Of a stretch of 21,799 nt of DNA, positions 5,351 to 11,484 are shown in pieces (position 1 is the first letter of the stretch; every line of letters begins with the position of its first letter). Made by a program: the position numbers and the translations under genes. The notes below the pieces were generated by a model. The model was not told the origin of the DNA. It did no database searches and worked only from the letters and a program-made list of their open reading frames with translations. Source of the stretch: a virus. Location: positions 1 through 21,799 of the IMG/VR virus record IMGVR_UViG_3300020439_000098; one strand, 5' to 3'.

Positions 5351-6841
5351 CTATTCCTTCAAATTGATCTCATACACTTTGTATGGGAACTGCTCTTTAC
5401 TATATATCTTAATCCTTTCACCACTATGTCTGAGAGTAAAGTTCTTATATCCCTTGACGTGCATATCATCTGCGATATCATATAATTTAGTCACAGAACC
5501 GTCATCACTCTTTCGGAGTCCACGTCCAATACTTTGCAATACTTTTATTTGCGACTTACTTGGTGAAGCAAAAATAATATTATGCAAATTTTTAATGTTG
5601 ATACCAGTGCTAAAAGTTCCAAGGGAAGCGACAATAATGCTGTCATTCTGTTTCTCGATTATACCTCTTATTTGTTCTCTATCTTTTGTATCAACTTCTC
5701 CAGACACATAAAAAATCTTGCGTCCTTTTTTTGCCTTCTTCTCCATCATATCGAATAACACTTTACCGTGTTTATCAACGTACTGGAATAACACCAGTGT
5801 GTTACCTGTCTGATCGAGTGCGAGATTGGTAATAAAATTATTCCGTTTCTCGTGTTGACATAAGAAGTCAACTTCTTCTTGATAGGTCTTATCTTTATTT
5901 AGGTGACATATATCGTTATGATAGCGTAACAGTAAAACTTTTATATCTAATTTTGCGAGTGTACCTTTCTCCTGTAGATCACGTGTCTGAGTTACACGGA
6001 ATGTTGGCCCAAACAATCCTTCCAATACTAATTTATTTGTTTCTGTACCATCGAGTGTACCTGTAGTACCAAATCTATATTCAGCGTTCTTCGCTTTGTT
6101 CATAATACCTGACAAGGATTTTGCCTTGAATAAATGTACCTCATCTCCAAAGATACAATGAAAGTCTTCAAACCAAGACGATGAGAATTTGTATATAGAC
6201 TGCCACGTAGATATCACTACACGTTTATCAGTCTGTTTATCTTTTCCTGAATAGATTCTATGACAATACTTCTCGACATCAAAACCATACTCATAGAAGT
6301 CTTTGTACATCTGTTCTACTAAACTTGTAGTCGGAACAATAATAAGAACCTTTTGATCGAAGTTATCTAGATACCATCGCAACATATTATAGATGATAAA
6401 TGACTTACCCGATCCTGTAGGGGACAATAGGATCGCACGTTTGTTTTCTATACCGTGAGTAATTGCATCGTACTGATAATCACGTACTTCAAACGGGGAT
6501 TCTAGTTCGGTTAGATATTTGACTAGGTTGGGGTGGGAGACAACGTTCTTCTTTTCGGGGTGTCCGTACTTAGGGTTATCTTCTATCTGTAACGGATACA
6601 TTCTATCCGCAGAAAATTTCTTGAGGTGTGACCACAGTCCAACATTTAGATCACGAGTAACTGCATTGAACAGTCTGATCTTACCATCCCACTGCTTACG
6701 TTTAAATGCCGGCATAAACCTGTAGCCTGGCACATAGAACGAAAAGTGTTCTCGCAGTTCTTGGACTTGGTGCGGTTCACAATCAATCGACATCATTGAG
6801 TGATCTTGCATACGCACCGTGATGGTGTTGGGGATACTCAT
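5351..6841 (-). CDS. uvsW: UvsW RNA-DNA / recombination helicase
   Basis: UvsW is the T4 superfamily 2 helicase that unwinds R-loops and branched DNA, shutting off origin-dependent replication and aiding recombination and fork regression. I prefer the ATG at 6841 (496 aa) over the one at 6865: it overlaps the uvsY stop as ATGA and has AAGGG just upstream, and the protein then starts near the T4 one. An N-terminal double-stranded-DNA-binding-like region (DCEPHQVQELREHFSF...WDGKIRLF) precedes the helicase core. Walker A SPTGSGKS (about 140-147), DEVH box (233-236), TTGTLDG (260s), and motif VI QSIGRGLRK (436-444) are intact. Length matches T4 (about 503 aa). Coupled translation with uvsY is likely. 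Confidence 0.96.
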   Translation of the reverse strand: MSIPNTITVRMQDHSMMSIDCEPHQVQELREHFSFYVPGYRFMPAFKRKQWDGKIRLFNAVTRDLNVGLWSHLKKFSADRMYPLQIEDNPKYGHPEKKNVVSHPNLVKYLTELESPFEVRDYQYDAITHGIENKRAILLSPTGSGKSFIIYNMLRWYLDNFDQKVLIIVPTTSLVEQMYKDFYEYGFDVEKYCHRIYSGKDKQTDKRVVISTWQSIYKFSSSWFEDFHCIFGDEVHLFKAKSLSGIMNKAKNAEYRFGTTGTLDGTETNKLVLEGLFGPTFRVTQTRDLQEKGTLAKLDIKVLLLRYHNDICHLNKDKTYQEEVDFLCQHEKRNNFITNLALDQTGNTLVLFQYVDKHGKVLFDMMEKKAKKGRKIFYVSGEVDTKDREQIRGIIEKQNDSIIVASLGTFSTGINIKNLHNIIFASPSKSQIKVLQSIGRGLRKSDDGSVTKLYDIADDMHVKGYKNFTLRHSGERIKIYSKEQFPYKVYEINLKE

Positions 6842-7287
6842 AACCCTTCTTGGAAACTTCTCCACTTAATAATATTGCCGATAGTCTGGTGTCTCCACTT
6901 AAGATTATCAACGATTTCAGTTAGAGTATCTATCATCGTTTTAAAGTATACGATCCTCTCTTCACTCTGTTGTATGTCAGTATCAGTGTCGTACCAATAT
7001 TCCTTTGATGCTTTGGTTGTAATGTTATGTCCTTCATATGGATCGTACTTCCATCCCTTTGCATCAGTTTCTTCTTTAGACATCTTGCCTTCGTAATACA
7101 TCCACTTATCCTTCAGAAGTTCTTTCTGTTTGAACTCTGCTTTCTTTAGACGTAGTTTGGTAAGAGAGAGATACTCTAGATATTTTGCGTGTAACGCTGG
7201 TGTGACTCTGGAATCTTCATCCAGTTGATTAGTCGATAACTTAGAATCTTCTTTCCATTCCTCAAGAATGGTATCAAGTTCTATCAT
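6838..7287 (-). CDS. uvsY: UvsY recombination mediator
   Basis: A 149-aa protein corresponding to T4 UvsY (137 aa), the mediator that loads UvsX recombinase on gp32-covered single-stranded DNA. It is mostly helical and highly charged, with the features expected of the family: a central LHAKYLEYLSLTKLRLKKAE helix, then KWMYYEGKMSKEETDAKGW and a C-terminal helix (ERIVYFKTMIDTLTEIVDNL) for oligomerisation. Its stop overlaps the uvsW start, giving the T4-like uvsY-uvsW pair. The start at 7287 lies 14 bases after the stop of the tail-tube paralogue, with GAGG upstream. uvsX is not in the window. Confidence 0.9.
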   Translation of the reverse strand: MIELDTILEEWKEDSKLSTNQLDEDSRVTPALHAKYLEYLSLTKLRLKKAEFKQKELLKDKWMYYEGKMSKEETDAKGWKYDPYEGHNITTKASKEYWYDTDTDIQQSEERIVYFKTMIDTLTEIVDNLKWRHQTIGNIIKWRSFQEGL

Positions 7288-7301
7288 AATAAAACCTCAA
7301 A

Positions 7302-7832
7302 TTATAAATTTTTTATTTCAAATCTCGAAAAGTTAAAAGTGGCGTTGAAGGTTAACACTGAAGCATCACCTGTAGTTGTCAGTGCAACTGTACCTAAATC
7401 TGTAGGTACGCAATCCAGATATCTAATCTGTACCTTAGTGTTATTGTGACTACTTAAAACCGCAACAGTTATATCTGCATATGTAGGGTTTTTAGTATCC
7501 CTTAATCCCGCAGATGTTTCACCTTCATTAACAATACGTTCTAACCAGTTGTGCATATCTTGGTAACCTGACATATTCTCATCTAAGATAATAGACATAC
7601 CCAACTCACCATACGAGATTTTATCTCCCGCAAGTGGAACTTGTGTTACTCTACGTACAGGTAATTGTACTGGATTAACATTGACGCTAGGATGATCTAC
7701 CGACTGTGCAAAAAACTCCAAGTTAGGATATCTTGTTCTATCAATAAGAACACGGAAACCCGTAGGTTGGAGATAATTCAGATTAGTCGTTAGTTCCTGA
7801 TCGTCTATTTGAACTGTACTGTCAACTGCCAT
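7302..7832 (-). CDS. Second tail-tube (gp19-family) virion protein
   Basis: A 176-aa protein of the T4 gp19 tail-tube fold, distinct from the gp19 at 15389-15916. The N-terminal LQPTGFRVLIDRTRYPNLEF and the following QSVDHPSVNVNPVQLPVRR are the family's first strand and the proline-rich hydrophobic strand. Next comes YGELGMSIILDENMSGYQDM, the tube-forming beta region before the helix, and the end is FNATFNFSRFEIK. In T4-like phages, extra tube-fold proteins act at the ends of the tube or the baseplate hub, so a tail-tip or tube-initiator role is plausible but not shown. A TATAAATA late box lies just upstream (7852-7859) and GAGG sits seven bases before the ATG. So it is a late gene placed ahead of uvsY and uvsW. 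Confidence 0.85.
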   Translation of the reverse strand: MAVDSTVQIDDQELTTNLNYLQPTGFRVLIDRTRYPNLEFFAQSVDHPSVNVNPVQLPVRRVTQVPLAGDKISYGELGMSIILDENMSGYQDMHNWLERIVNEGETSAGLRDTKNPTYADITVAVLSSHNNTKVQIRYLDCVPTDLGTVALTTTGDASVLTFNATFNFSRFEIKNL

Positions 7833-7850
7833 ATAAAAACCTCTTTAGAA

Positions 7851-8018
7851 CTATTTATATGTTTTTTTCAGTTCAGTAATAGTTTTCTTCCAGAAACGTC
7901 TTCCCCACGATCTAGGGGCGCACCTCAGTCTTGCCTCTTCGCAAGCTTTTATTCTCCTGTCAAGTAACTTTTTACCTTCTAGAAGATCAGTGTAATATTC
8001 GTATCTATGCGCTGGCAT
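7851..8018 (-). CDS. Small basic hypothetical protein (55 aa)
   Basis: It opens with ATG at 8018 behind an excellent AAGGAG (spacing about five), immediately after the stop of the 78-aa gene (8027-8029), and closes with TAG at 7851-7853. The protein starts MPAHRYEYYTDLLEGKKLLD and is strongly basic towards the end (RSWGRRFWKKTITELKKTYK), with two cysteines. It is soluble and helical by composition. Its stop codon shares bases with the TATAAATA late box of the next gene. The ribosome-binding site and neat packing argue for a real gene; I do not recognise a family and give no function. Confidence 0.7.
   Translation of the reverse strand: MPAHRYEYYTDLLEGKKLLDRRIKACEEARLRCAPRSWGRRFWKKTITELKKTYK
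7852..7859 (-). promoter_or_regulatory. T4-type late promoter for second tail-tube gene
   Basis: Exact TATAAATA on the minus strand. The start would be near 7846, leaving a leader of about 14 bases that still holds the GAGG at 7840-7843. This is the gp55 target sequence and fits a virion gene. Confidence 0.75.
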
Positions 8019-8026
8019 ATAACTCC

Positions 8027-8263
8027 TTAATGAAGTGGTCTTGCGACTCCACCGACTACGATTTCTTCTAGAAAGTAATTACCTTCTATCTCGACACCTA
8101 GTCTATGTTTCACAGACTCACACATCAACTCCCAACTCTCATTGACCTTTGGGCCATTATCAAGTGCAAGTTGCATCTCTTTACTATTTAGTGCAATCAC
8201 TTCAGGGATACCTGTTGCGATATGCTCTAACACTATACCGTTTATAAGATTCTCTTTAATCAT
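8027..8263 (-). CDS. Hypothetical protein (78 aa)
   Basis: Its ATG overlaps the TGA of the 40-aa gene as ATGA (8260-8263), with GAGG a little upstream, so translation is probably coupled. The sequence (MIKENLINGIVLEHIATGIP..., ending EEIVVGGVARPLH) has alternating hydrophobic strands and one amphipathic helix (SKEMQLALDNG) with no recognisable catalytic motif. It is acidic to neutral and soluble-looking. It sits second in the small-gene operon driven by the promoter at 8413-8441. I do not recognise it. Confidence 0.7.
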   Translation of the reverse strand: MIKENLINGIVLEHIATGIPEVIALNSKEMQLALDNGPKVNESWELMCESVKHRLGVEIEGNYFLEEIVVGGVARPLH

Positions 8264-8382
8264 CTTGCAGCCTCCTCAAATTTTTTATTTGCAAATTCCT
8301 CAGCTTCTTCATCACTGAGACCCATTTCAAGACCCTCTTCGAAGAATCTCTCTAGTAACATTTCATTATTTTCATTACTCAT
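8260..8382 (-). CDS. Tiny acidic protein (40 aa), first gene of the early operon
   Basis: ATG at 8382 follows GAGAGG, and the frame ends TGA overlapping the next ATG. The protein begins MSNENNEMLLERFFEEGLEM and continues LSDEEAEEFANKKFEEAAR: a short acidic pair of helices. Tiny acidic proteins with a GLSxEEAExxAxxKF pattern are common in marine T4-like phages as I recall, with no assigned role. It is the first gene behind the strong minus-strand promoter (predicted start about 8406), so it should be highly expressed early, a usual place for host-takeover proteins. Confidence 0.65.
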   Translation of the reverse strand: MSNENNEMLLERFFEEGLEMGLSDEEAEEFANKKFEEAAR

Positions 8383-8412
8383 TTTTTTACCTCTCTTTCT
8401 AATTACACTACT

Positions 8413-8441
8413 ATTATCGCAAATTGGGCAGGTTTTGTCAA
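8413..8441 (-). promoter_or_regulatory. Sigma70-type promoter for the left-arm small-gene operon
   Basis: Minus strand: TTGACA (8436-8441), 17 bases, GATAAT (8413-8418); start near 8406, 24 bases before the 40-aa gene. It is back to back with the plus-strand promoter at 8483-8511; the gap between the -35 boxes is 41 bases. Confidence 0.8.
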
Positions 8442-8482
8442 GCGCTTATTATAATAAAAAGCATAATATTTTACGAAAGTTC

Positions 8483-8511
8483 TTGACAATTCTTGCCCCG
8501 TCCTGTAGAAT
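8483..8511 (+). promoter_or_regulatory. Sigma70-type promoter for the DruA-like gene
   Basis: Plus strand: TTGACA (8483-8488), 17 bases, TAGAAT (8506-8511); start near 8518, 20 bases before the ATG at 8538, with GAGAGAAG as the ribosome-binding region. It has the same hexamers as the gp47 promoter. Confidence 0.82.
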
Positions 8512-8537
8512 GTTAGGTAATTTTATGAGAGAAGTTT

Positions 8538-9662
8538 ATGTTATTATCTAAAGAAGACGCTCTATACGCATCGAAAGTATTCAATGATTACTTCGGTCAG
8601 TTTGATCGTATAGACGCATACAATCGAAAAATCAAACTAGAGAGAATGGAATCTTTTCCAGATTCTCTGCCTGGCTTCGGCCCTGAGAATGACTTTTTTA
8701 ATACTGTCGATGTTCATCCATCTGAAATGAACTTTAAGATAGACAGTGTACCAATGCAACAGTTTCACCAATATCTAGAAATTGTTACATCTGCACCTGT
8801 AGAGATGTCAATTCCAGGCAAACAGATGAATCTGATAGTCAAAGAAACAACTACTAACACGGTAGTCGGTATGATTCGTTTCGGATCACCTACTATTAAT
8901 AGTAAACCAAGAAATACGCTGTTGGGACAACCTCTCGACACACTCAATCCTGAAGTAATGAAACGATTCAACGATTCGGTTATTATGGGATTCGCAATTG
9001 TTCCCGTACAACCTTTTGGGTTCAACTATCTTGGTGGTAAACTACTTTCCGCCATATGTTGTTCACACGAGGTTAGGGAACGCTTAAACAAGAAGTATGA
9101 TTCAAACATTTGTATGTTCGAAACAACTTCCCTGTATGGGTCTACCAAACAAATGTCACAGTACGATGGTATGAAACCCATACTCAGGTTTAGTGGTCTG
9201 ACAGACTCGAAGTTCTTACCACTCATCAATGATGATACTTTTCGTTCCTTGCACCAATTCTTTATAGACAGAAATGGTGGTGAACCTCTTGTACCTAAAG
9301 AGGCATCTTCACGTAAACTCAAGGTACAAACAAAAATGATTGGTATCATCAAAGCTTCTCTCAAAAATAATGAGGGGTATGATGAGTTCTGTCAGACCAT
9401 TTCTACTGCACTAGACCTTACACAAAGAAAACGTTCCTTCTATTCAACTTATGGATATGAGAACGTGATGGATTATTTGAATTTAAAAACGGACACATTG
9501 ATCAAGAAAGAAAACTTCGATAGATTCTACTTCGATAATCAAATTGAATGGTGGAAGAATAAAGCATCAAAGAGATATGATTCATTGAAATCGGATGGTA
9601 GACTACGAACAGTTCTTGAAACTTGGAATACTAACCCAGAAGATATTGACATTATCCGTTAG
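8538..9662 (+). CDS. DUF4338/DruA-like protein, possible GNAT fold
   Basis: A 374-aa protein, first of only two plus-strand genes. The core (about residues 108-222) shows VVGMIRFGSP, then RNxLLG, then the block FAIVPVQPFGFNYLGGKLL (152-170), CMFETTSLYGSTK (192-204) and YDGMKPILRFSG (209-220). This order resembles the DUF4338 family, known from the Druantia defence protein DruA, where a GxxxFxSP strand is followed by RFLILP...NLASxxL and LLETF...GTxY. The GGKLL turn followed by a helix is also what a GNAT acyltransferase uses to bind acyl-CoA. N- and C-terminal parts (1-100, 240-374) are charged and helical. I recall similar proteins in marine T4-like phages. Candidate roles are DNA or protein modification, or a decoy of host defence; none is proven. 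Confidence 0.8.
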   Translation: MLLSKEDALYASKVFNDYFGQFDRIDAYNRKIKLERMESFPDSLPGFGPENDFFNTVDVHPSEMNFKIDSVPMQQFHQYLEIVTSAPVEMSIPGKQMNLIVKETTTNTVVGMIRFGSPTINSKPRNTLLGQPLDTLNPEVMKRFNDSVIMGFAIVPVQPFGFNYLGGKLLSAICCSHEVRERLNKKYDSNICMFETTSLYGSTKQMSQYDGMKPILRFSGLTDSKFLPLINDDTFRSLHQFFIDRNGGEPLVPKEASSRKLKVQTKMIGIIKASLKNNEGYDEFCQTISTALDLTQRKRSFYSTYGYENVMDYLNLKTDTLIKKENFDRFYFDNQIEWWKNKASKRYDSLKSDGRLRTVLETWNTNPEDIDIIR

Positions 9663-9675
9663 TATGTGTTATAAT
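9646..9675 (+). promoter_or_regulatory. Sigma70-type promoter for bS21
   Basis: TTGACA (9646-9651) lies in the last codons of the DruA-like gene, followed by an 18-base spacer and TATAAT (9670-9675); a second TATAAT is at 9675-9680. Start near 9682 gives a leader of about 20 bases containing GAGG. This would let bS21 be expressed separately from the gene before it. Confidence 0.7.
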
Positions 9676-9682
9676 ATAATAG

Positions 9683-9690
9683 TATAAATA
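9683..9690 (+). promoter_or_regulatory. TATAAATA late-promoter box ahead of bS21
   Basis: Exact TATAAATA match. A gp55-directed start would fall at about 9696-9697, inside the GAGG (9694-9697), leaving almost no leader. It is either a weak or leaderless late start or a chance match in AT-rich DNA; the sigma70 promoter just upstream fits the gene better. Confidence 0.4.
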
Positions 9691-9701
9691 AGTGAGGTAT
9701 T

Positions 9702-10001
9702 ATGCGAAGAAATTTTAATAAAAACAGAAGACCTCAACGTCCTAAAAAGAAATTCTATCCTAAAGACGTTGGGTTAAAGGTTACGGTCAGAGACGGAAAT
9801 GTCGATGCCGCCCTAAGAGTATTGAAGAAGAAAGTCAAGAAGGCGAATCTAATTCAAGAAATCAAAGATCGAGAATTTTATCAGACTCGAAATCAAAAGC
9901 GTAGGATCGCAAAACAGAAAGCGATTAGACGTGCCAAAAGAACCAGAGAGAAGGAACTCGAAGCAGCTGCAAATTATCGCAGACAAGCAAACTGGTTATA
10001 A
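9702..10001 (+). CDS. rpsU: Viral ribosomal protein bS21
   Basis: A 99-aa homologue of bacterial ribosomal protein bS21, which sits on the 30S platform next to the anti-Shine-Dalgarno end of 16S rRNA and helps initiation. The bS21 core is clear at about residues 25-85: LKVTVRDGNVDAALRVLKKK, then KANLIQEIKDREFYQ and the basic tail QKRRIAKQKAIRRAKR. Bacterial bS21 is usually 65-75 aa; this one has an extra basic N-terminus (MRRNFNKNRRPQRPKKKF) and a C-terminal NYRRQANWL. Ribosomal proteins are rare in viruses, but bS21 is the one most often reported in them. GAGG lies before the ATG. It is last in the plus-strand island, with its own promoter and strong hairpins behind it. I infer that it enters host ribosomes and favours phage messages. 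Confidence 0.92.
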   Translation: MRRNFNKNRRPQRPKKKFYPKDVGLKVTVRDGNVDAALRVLKKKVKKANLIQEIKDREFYQTRNQKRRIAKQKAIRRAKRTREKELEAAANYRRQANWL

Positions 10002-10005
10002 ATCC

Positions 10006-10050
10006 AATTTGTTTCTAAGAATACACGTTGCACACTTAAAGAAACAAATT
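10006..10050 (+). repeat. Long inverted repeat in the bS21 3' untranslated region
   Basis: AATTTGTTTCT (10006-10016) pairs exactly with AGAAACAAATT (10040-10050) across a 23-base loop, beginning four bases after the bS21 stop. It is AT-rich without its own T-run, so it may protect the 3' end of the message or help the terminator that follows. Confidence 0.5.
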
Positions 10051-10081
10051 AAAAAGGGGGACTTAACGTCCCCTTCTTTTT
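10051..10081 (+). terminator. Terminator after bS21, possibly bidirectional
   Basis: GGGGAC (10057-10062), loop TTAAC, GTCCCC (10068-10073), followed on the plus strand by TTCTTTTTA. On the minus strand the same stem is followed by TTTTT, so it can also stop capsid transcripts coming from the right. Confidence 0.8.
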
Positions 10082-10091
10082 ATTCAGAGAC

Positions 10092-10116
10092 AAAAAAAGG
10101 GAGTCCGAAGACTCCC
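10092..10116 (-). terminator. Terminator of the capsid operon
   Basis: Read on the minus strand: GGGAGTC, TTCG tetraloop, GACTCCC (10099-10116), then seven T (10092-10098). The UUCG loop closed by C-G is especially stable. It lies about 45 bases behind the gp23 stop. A weaker TTAGG/CCTAA stem (10126-10140) with a T-rich tract on the plus strand lies between it and gp23. Confidence 0.87.
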
Positions 10117-10159
10117 TTAAAAATGTTAGGTTAACCCTAATCTTTTTCTTATTACAGAC

Positions 10160-11473
10160 TTATGTCAAGATGTTAGTTACCTTGAAGATTCTGTAGTAAG
10201 GGTTGGTCTTAACAGCAGCAAGACCGTTAGCAGGTGTAGAACCAACAAATGGGTTTGAAGCCATTCCGTAACGAGTTTTAAACCCGATACGTGGTTGGAA
10301 GTTATCTTCACCAATTGCCTTAACCATTTGCAATGGTACGTAAGGACAATAGAACACACCAGCGTCATAAGGGTTAGACCCACGGTAACCAACAGTTACA
10401 TAGTCAGTATTTGCATACGGATCGATGTAAACTTTGATACGTCCGTTAAGTGTACCAGCGAATGTGTTACCAGTGTCATCAACGTTTAAGTTGGTATTCA
10501 TTGCAGGGCTGTAGTCAAGAGAACCTGAAGCTGCAAGTGCAGTAGCAACGTCTGAAGAACAGATAATAACATTACCTTTTCCACGTCTTGTTTCTTTTGC
10601 AATTACGTTTGCTTCACGATCAATTTGTACACCCAAGCCTTTGAATTTCTCAGCAGACCAACGACCATCAGCATCAGATGACATATTGAATATACCATTA
10701 GATGTAACGTTTGCTTGTTGAGCACCAGTTTTAGCTTGTGAGTTAATTGTACGAATTACTTCACGGTTGATTTCTGCAAGAATTTCTGTAGACAGAATAT
10801 TTGCAAGTTCTGTCTCAGCGTCAAGACCGTGAATTGCTTTAAGGTCTTGAGCAAGTTCTACAGTGTATTCAGCTTTAAGCGCACGAGAAACAGCAGTCAC
10901 AGTTGATTTCTCAATTGTGAAACCCATTTCGTGGAAAGATGAACCACCAGAAGAACCTAATGCTTCTGCATCATCAGTAGGCATACCACCAGCAAAGATG
11001 TCAGTAATACGAGCACCTTCTGAGTCTACGCCATTCCAACCTGAAGCGTTATCTGAATCGTGTGTTCCAGAACTATCACCAGAGAACTGAGTTTCAGCTT
11101 CGTTGAATAGTGCTTCACGGTTTGAAGTTGAACCACCTTGGTATCTTGCCTTCATAGCGAAGATAAGACCAGTTGGGCCATTCATAGGTTGAACACCAGC
11201 AACGTCATATGCGATGAGGTTAGGCATAGCACGGCGTACTAGTGAAATCAACACAGGGTTAAAGTTTGCAACAGATGAAGTGCTGTTGGCAGGAGCAGCG
11301 GCGTTCTCAGTTAAGAACCCTTGCATTGCAACACCTTCTTCGATCATTGCTTGTTCTTGGTTTTCAAGAACGGCAGCGGTTACGGCTTTTCTATAGTGAT
11401 CGCCGATAACGCCAGCGGACTCTTCGTTAAGAACGGGAGACCACTTTTCGATCAATCTATCGTAAGATTCCAT
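10160..11473 (-). CDS. gp23: gp23 major capsid protein
   Basis: A 437-aa T4-type major capsid protein (HK97 fold) that forms the hexamers of the head. Family landmarks include NFNPVLISLVRRAMPNLIAY and the following GVQPMNGPTGLIFAMKARY (about 70-108), and the C-terminal FKTRYGMASNPF. The N-terminal propeptide should be cut by the gp21 protease; FLTE-NAAAP (cut after Glu56) fits the known (L/I)xE rule. It is shorter than T4 gp23 (521 aa), as is usual for marine relatives. It is the last gene of the virion operon, 11 bases behind gp22, and followed by strong terminators. I see no TATAAATA box directly in front of it, so its late promoter must be non-canonical or further upstream. Confidence 0.97.
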   Translation of the reverse strand: MESYDRLIEKWSPVLNEESAGVIGDHYRKAVTAAVLENQEQAMIEEGVAMQGFLTENAAAPANSTSSVANFNPVLISLVRRAMPNLIAYDVAGVQPMNGPTGLIFAMKARYQGGSTSNREALFNEAETQFSGDSSGTHDSDNASGWNGVDSEGARITDIFAGGMPTDDAEALGSSGGSSFHEMGFTIEKSTVTAVSRALKAEYTVELAQDLKAIHGLDAETELANILSTEILAEINREVIRTINSQAKTGAQQANVTSNGIFNMSSDADGRWSAEKFKGLGVQIDREANVIAKETRRGKGNVIICSSDVATALAASGSLDYSPAMNTNLNVDDTGNTFAGTLNGRIKVYIDPYANTDYVTVGYRGSNPYDAGVFYCPYVPLQMVKAIGEDNFQPRIGFKTRYGMASNPFVGSTPANGLAAVKTNPYYRIFKVTNILT

Positions 11474-11484
11474 TTCGTTTTTCC

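Noticed and set aside
5364-5711. 115-codon plus-strand frame opposite uvsW, which could be a product of the orphan promoter at 4734
   Set aside because: It starts about 600 bases from that promoter, has no ribosome-binding site, and its composition is that of an antisense shadow of the helicase motifs.
6841-6865. Longer uvsW start at 6865
   Set aside because: It adds eight residues overlapping uvsY, without an appropriate ribosome-binding site; ATG 6841 has AAGGG and an ATGA overlap.
7285-7320. TATAAT-like box upstream of uvsY
   Set aside because: The matching -35 is poor (about three of six bases) and the region is AT-rich; the box could arise by chance.
7951-7985. TTGACA on the minus strand inside the 55-aa gene
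   Set aside because: The hexamer 17 bases downstream (GAAGAG) is not a -10 box, and no gene boundary needs it.
9931-10134. Plus-strand frame overlapping the end of bS21 and running through the terminators
   Set aside because: It is out of frame with bS21, lacks a ribosome-binding site, and reads through both terminator hairpins.
10162-10195. TTGACA on the minus strand at the gp23 end
   Set aside because: No acceptable -10 follows and the next features are terminators; it is the codons for the last gp23 residues.
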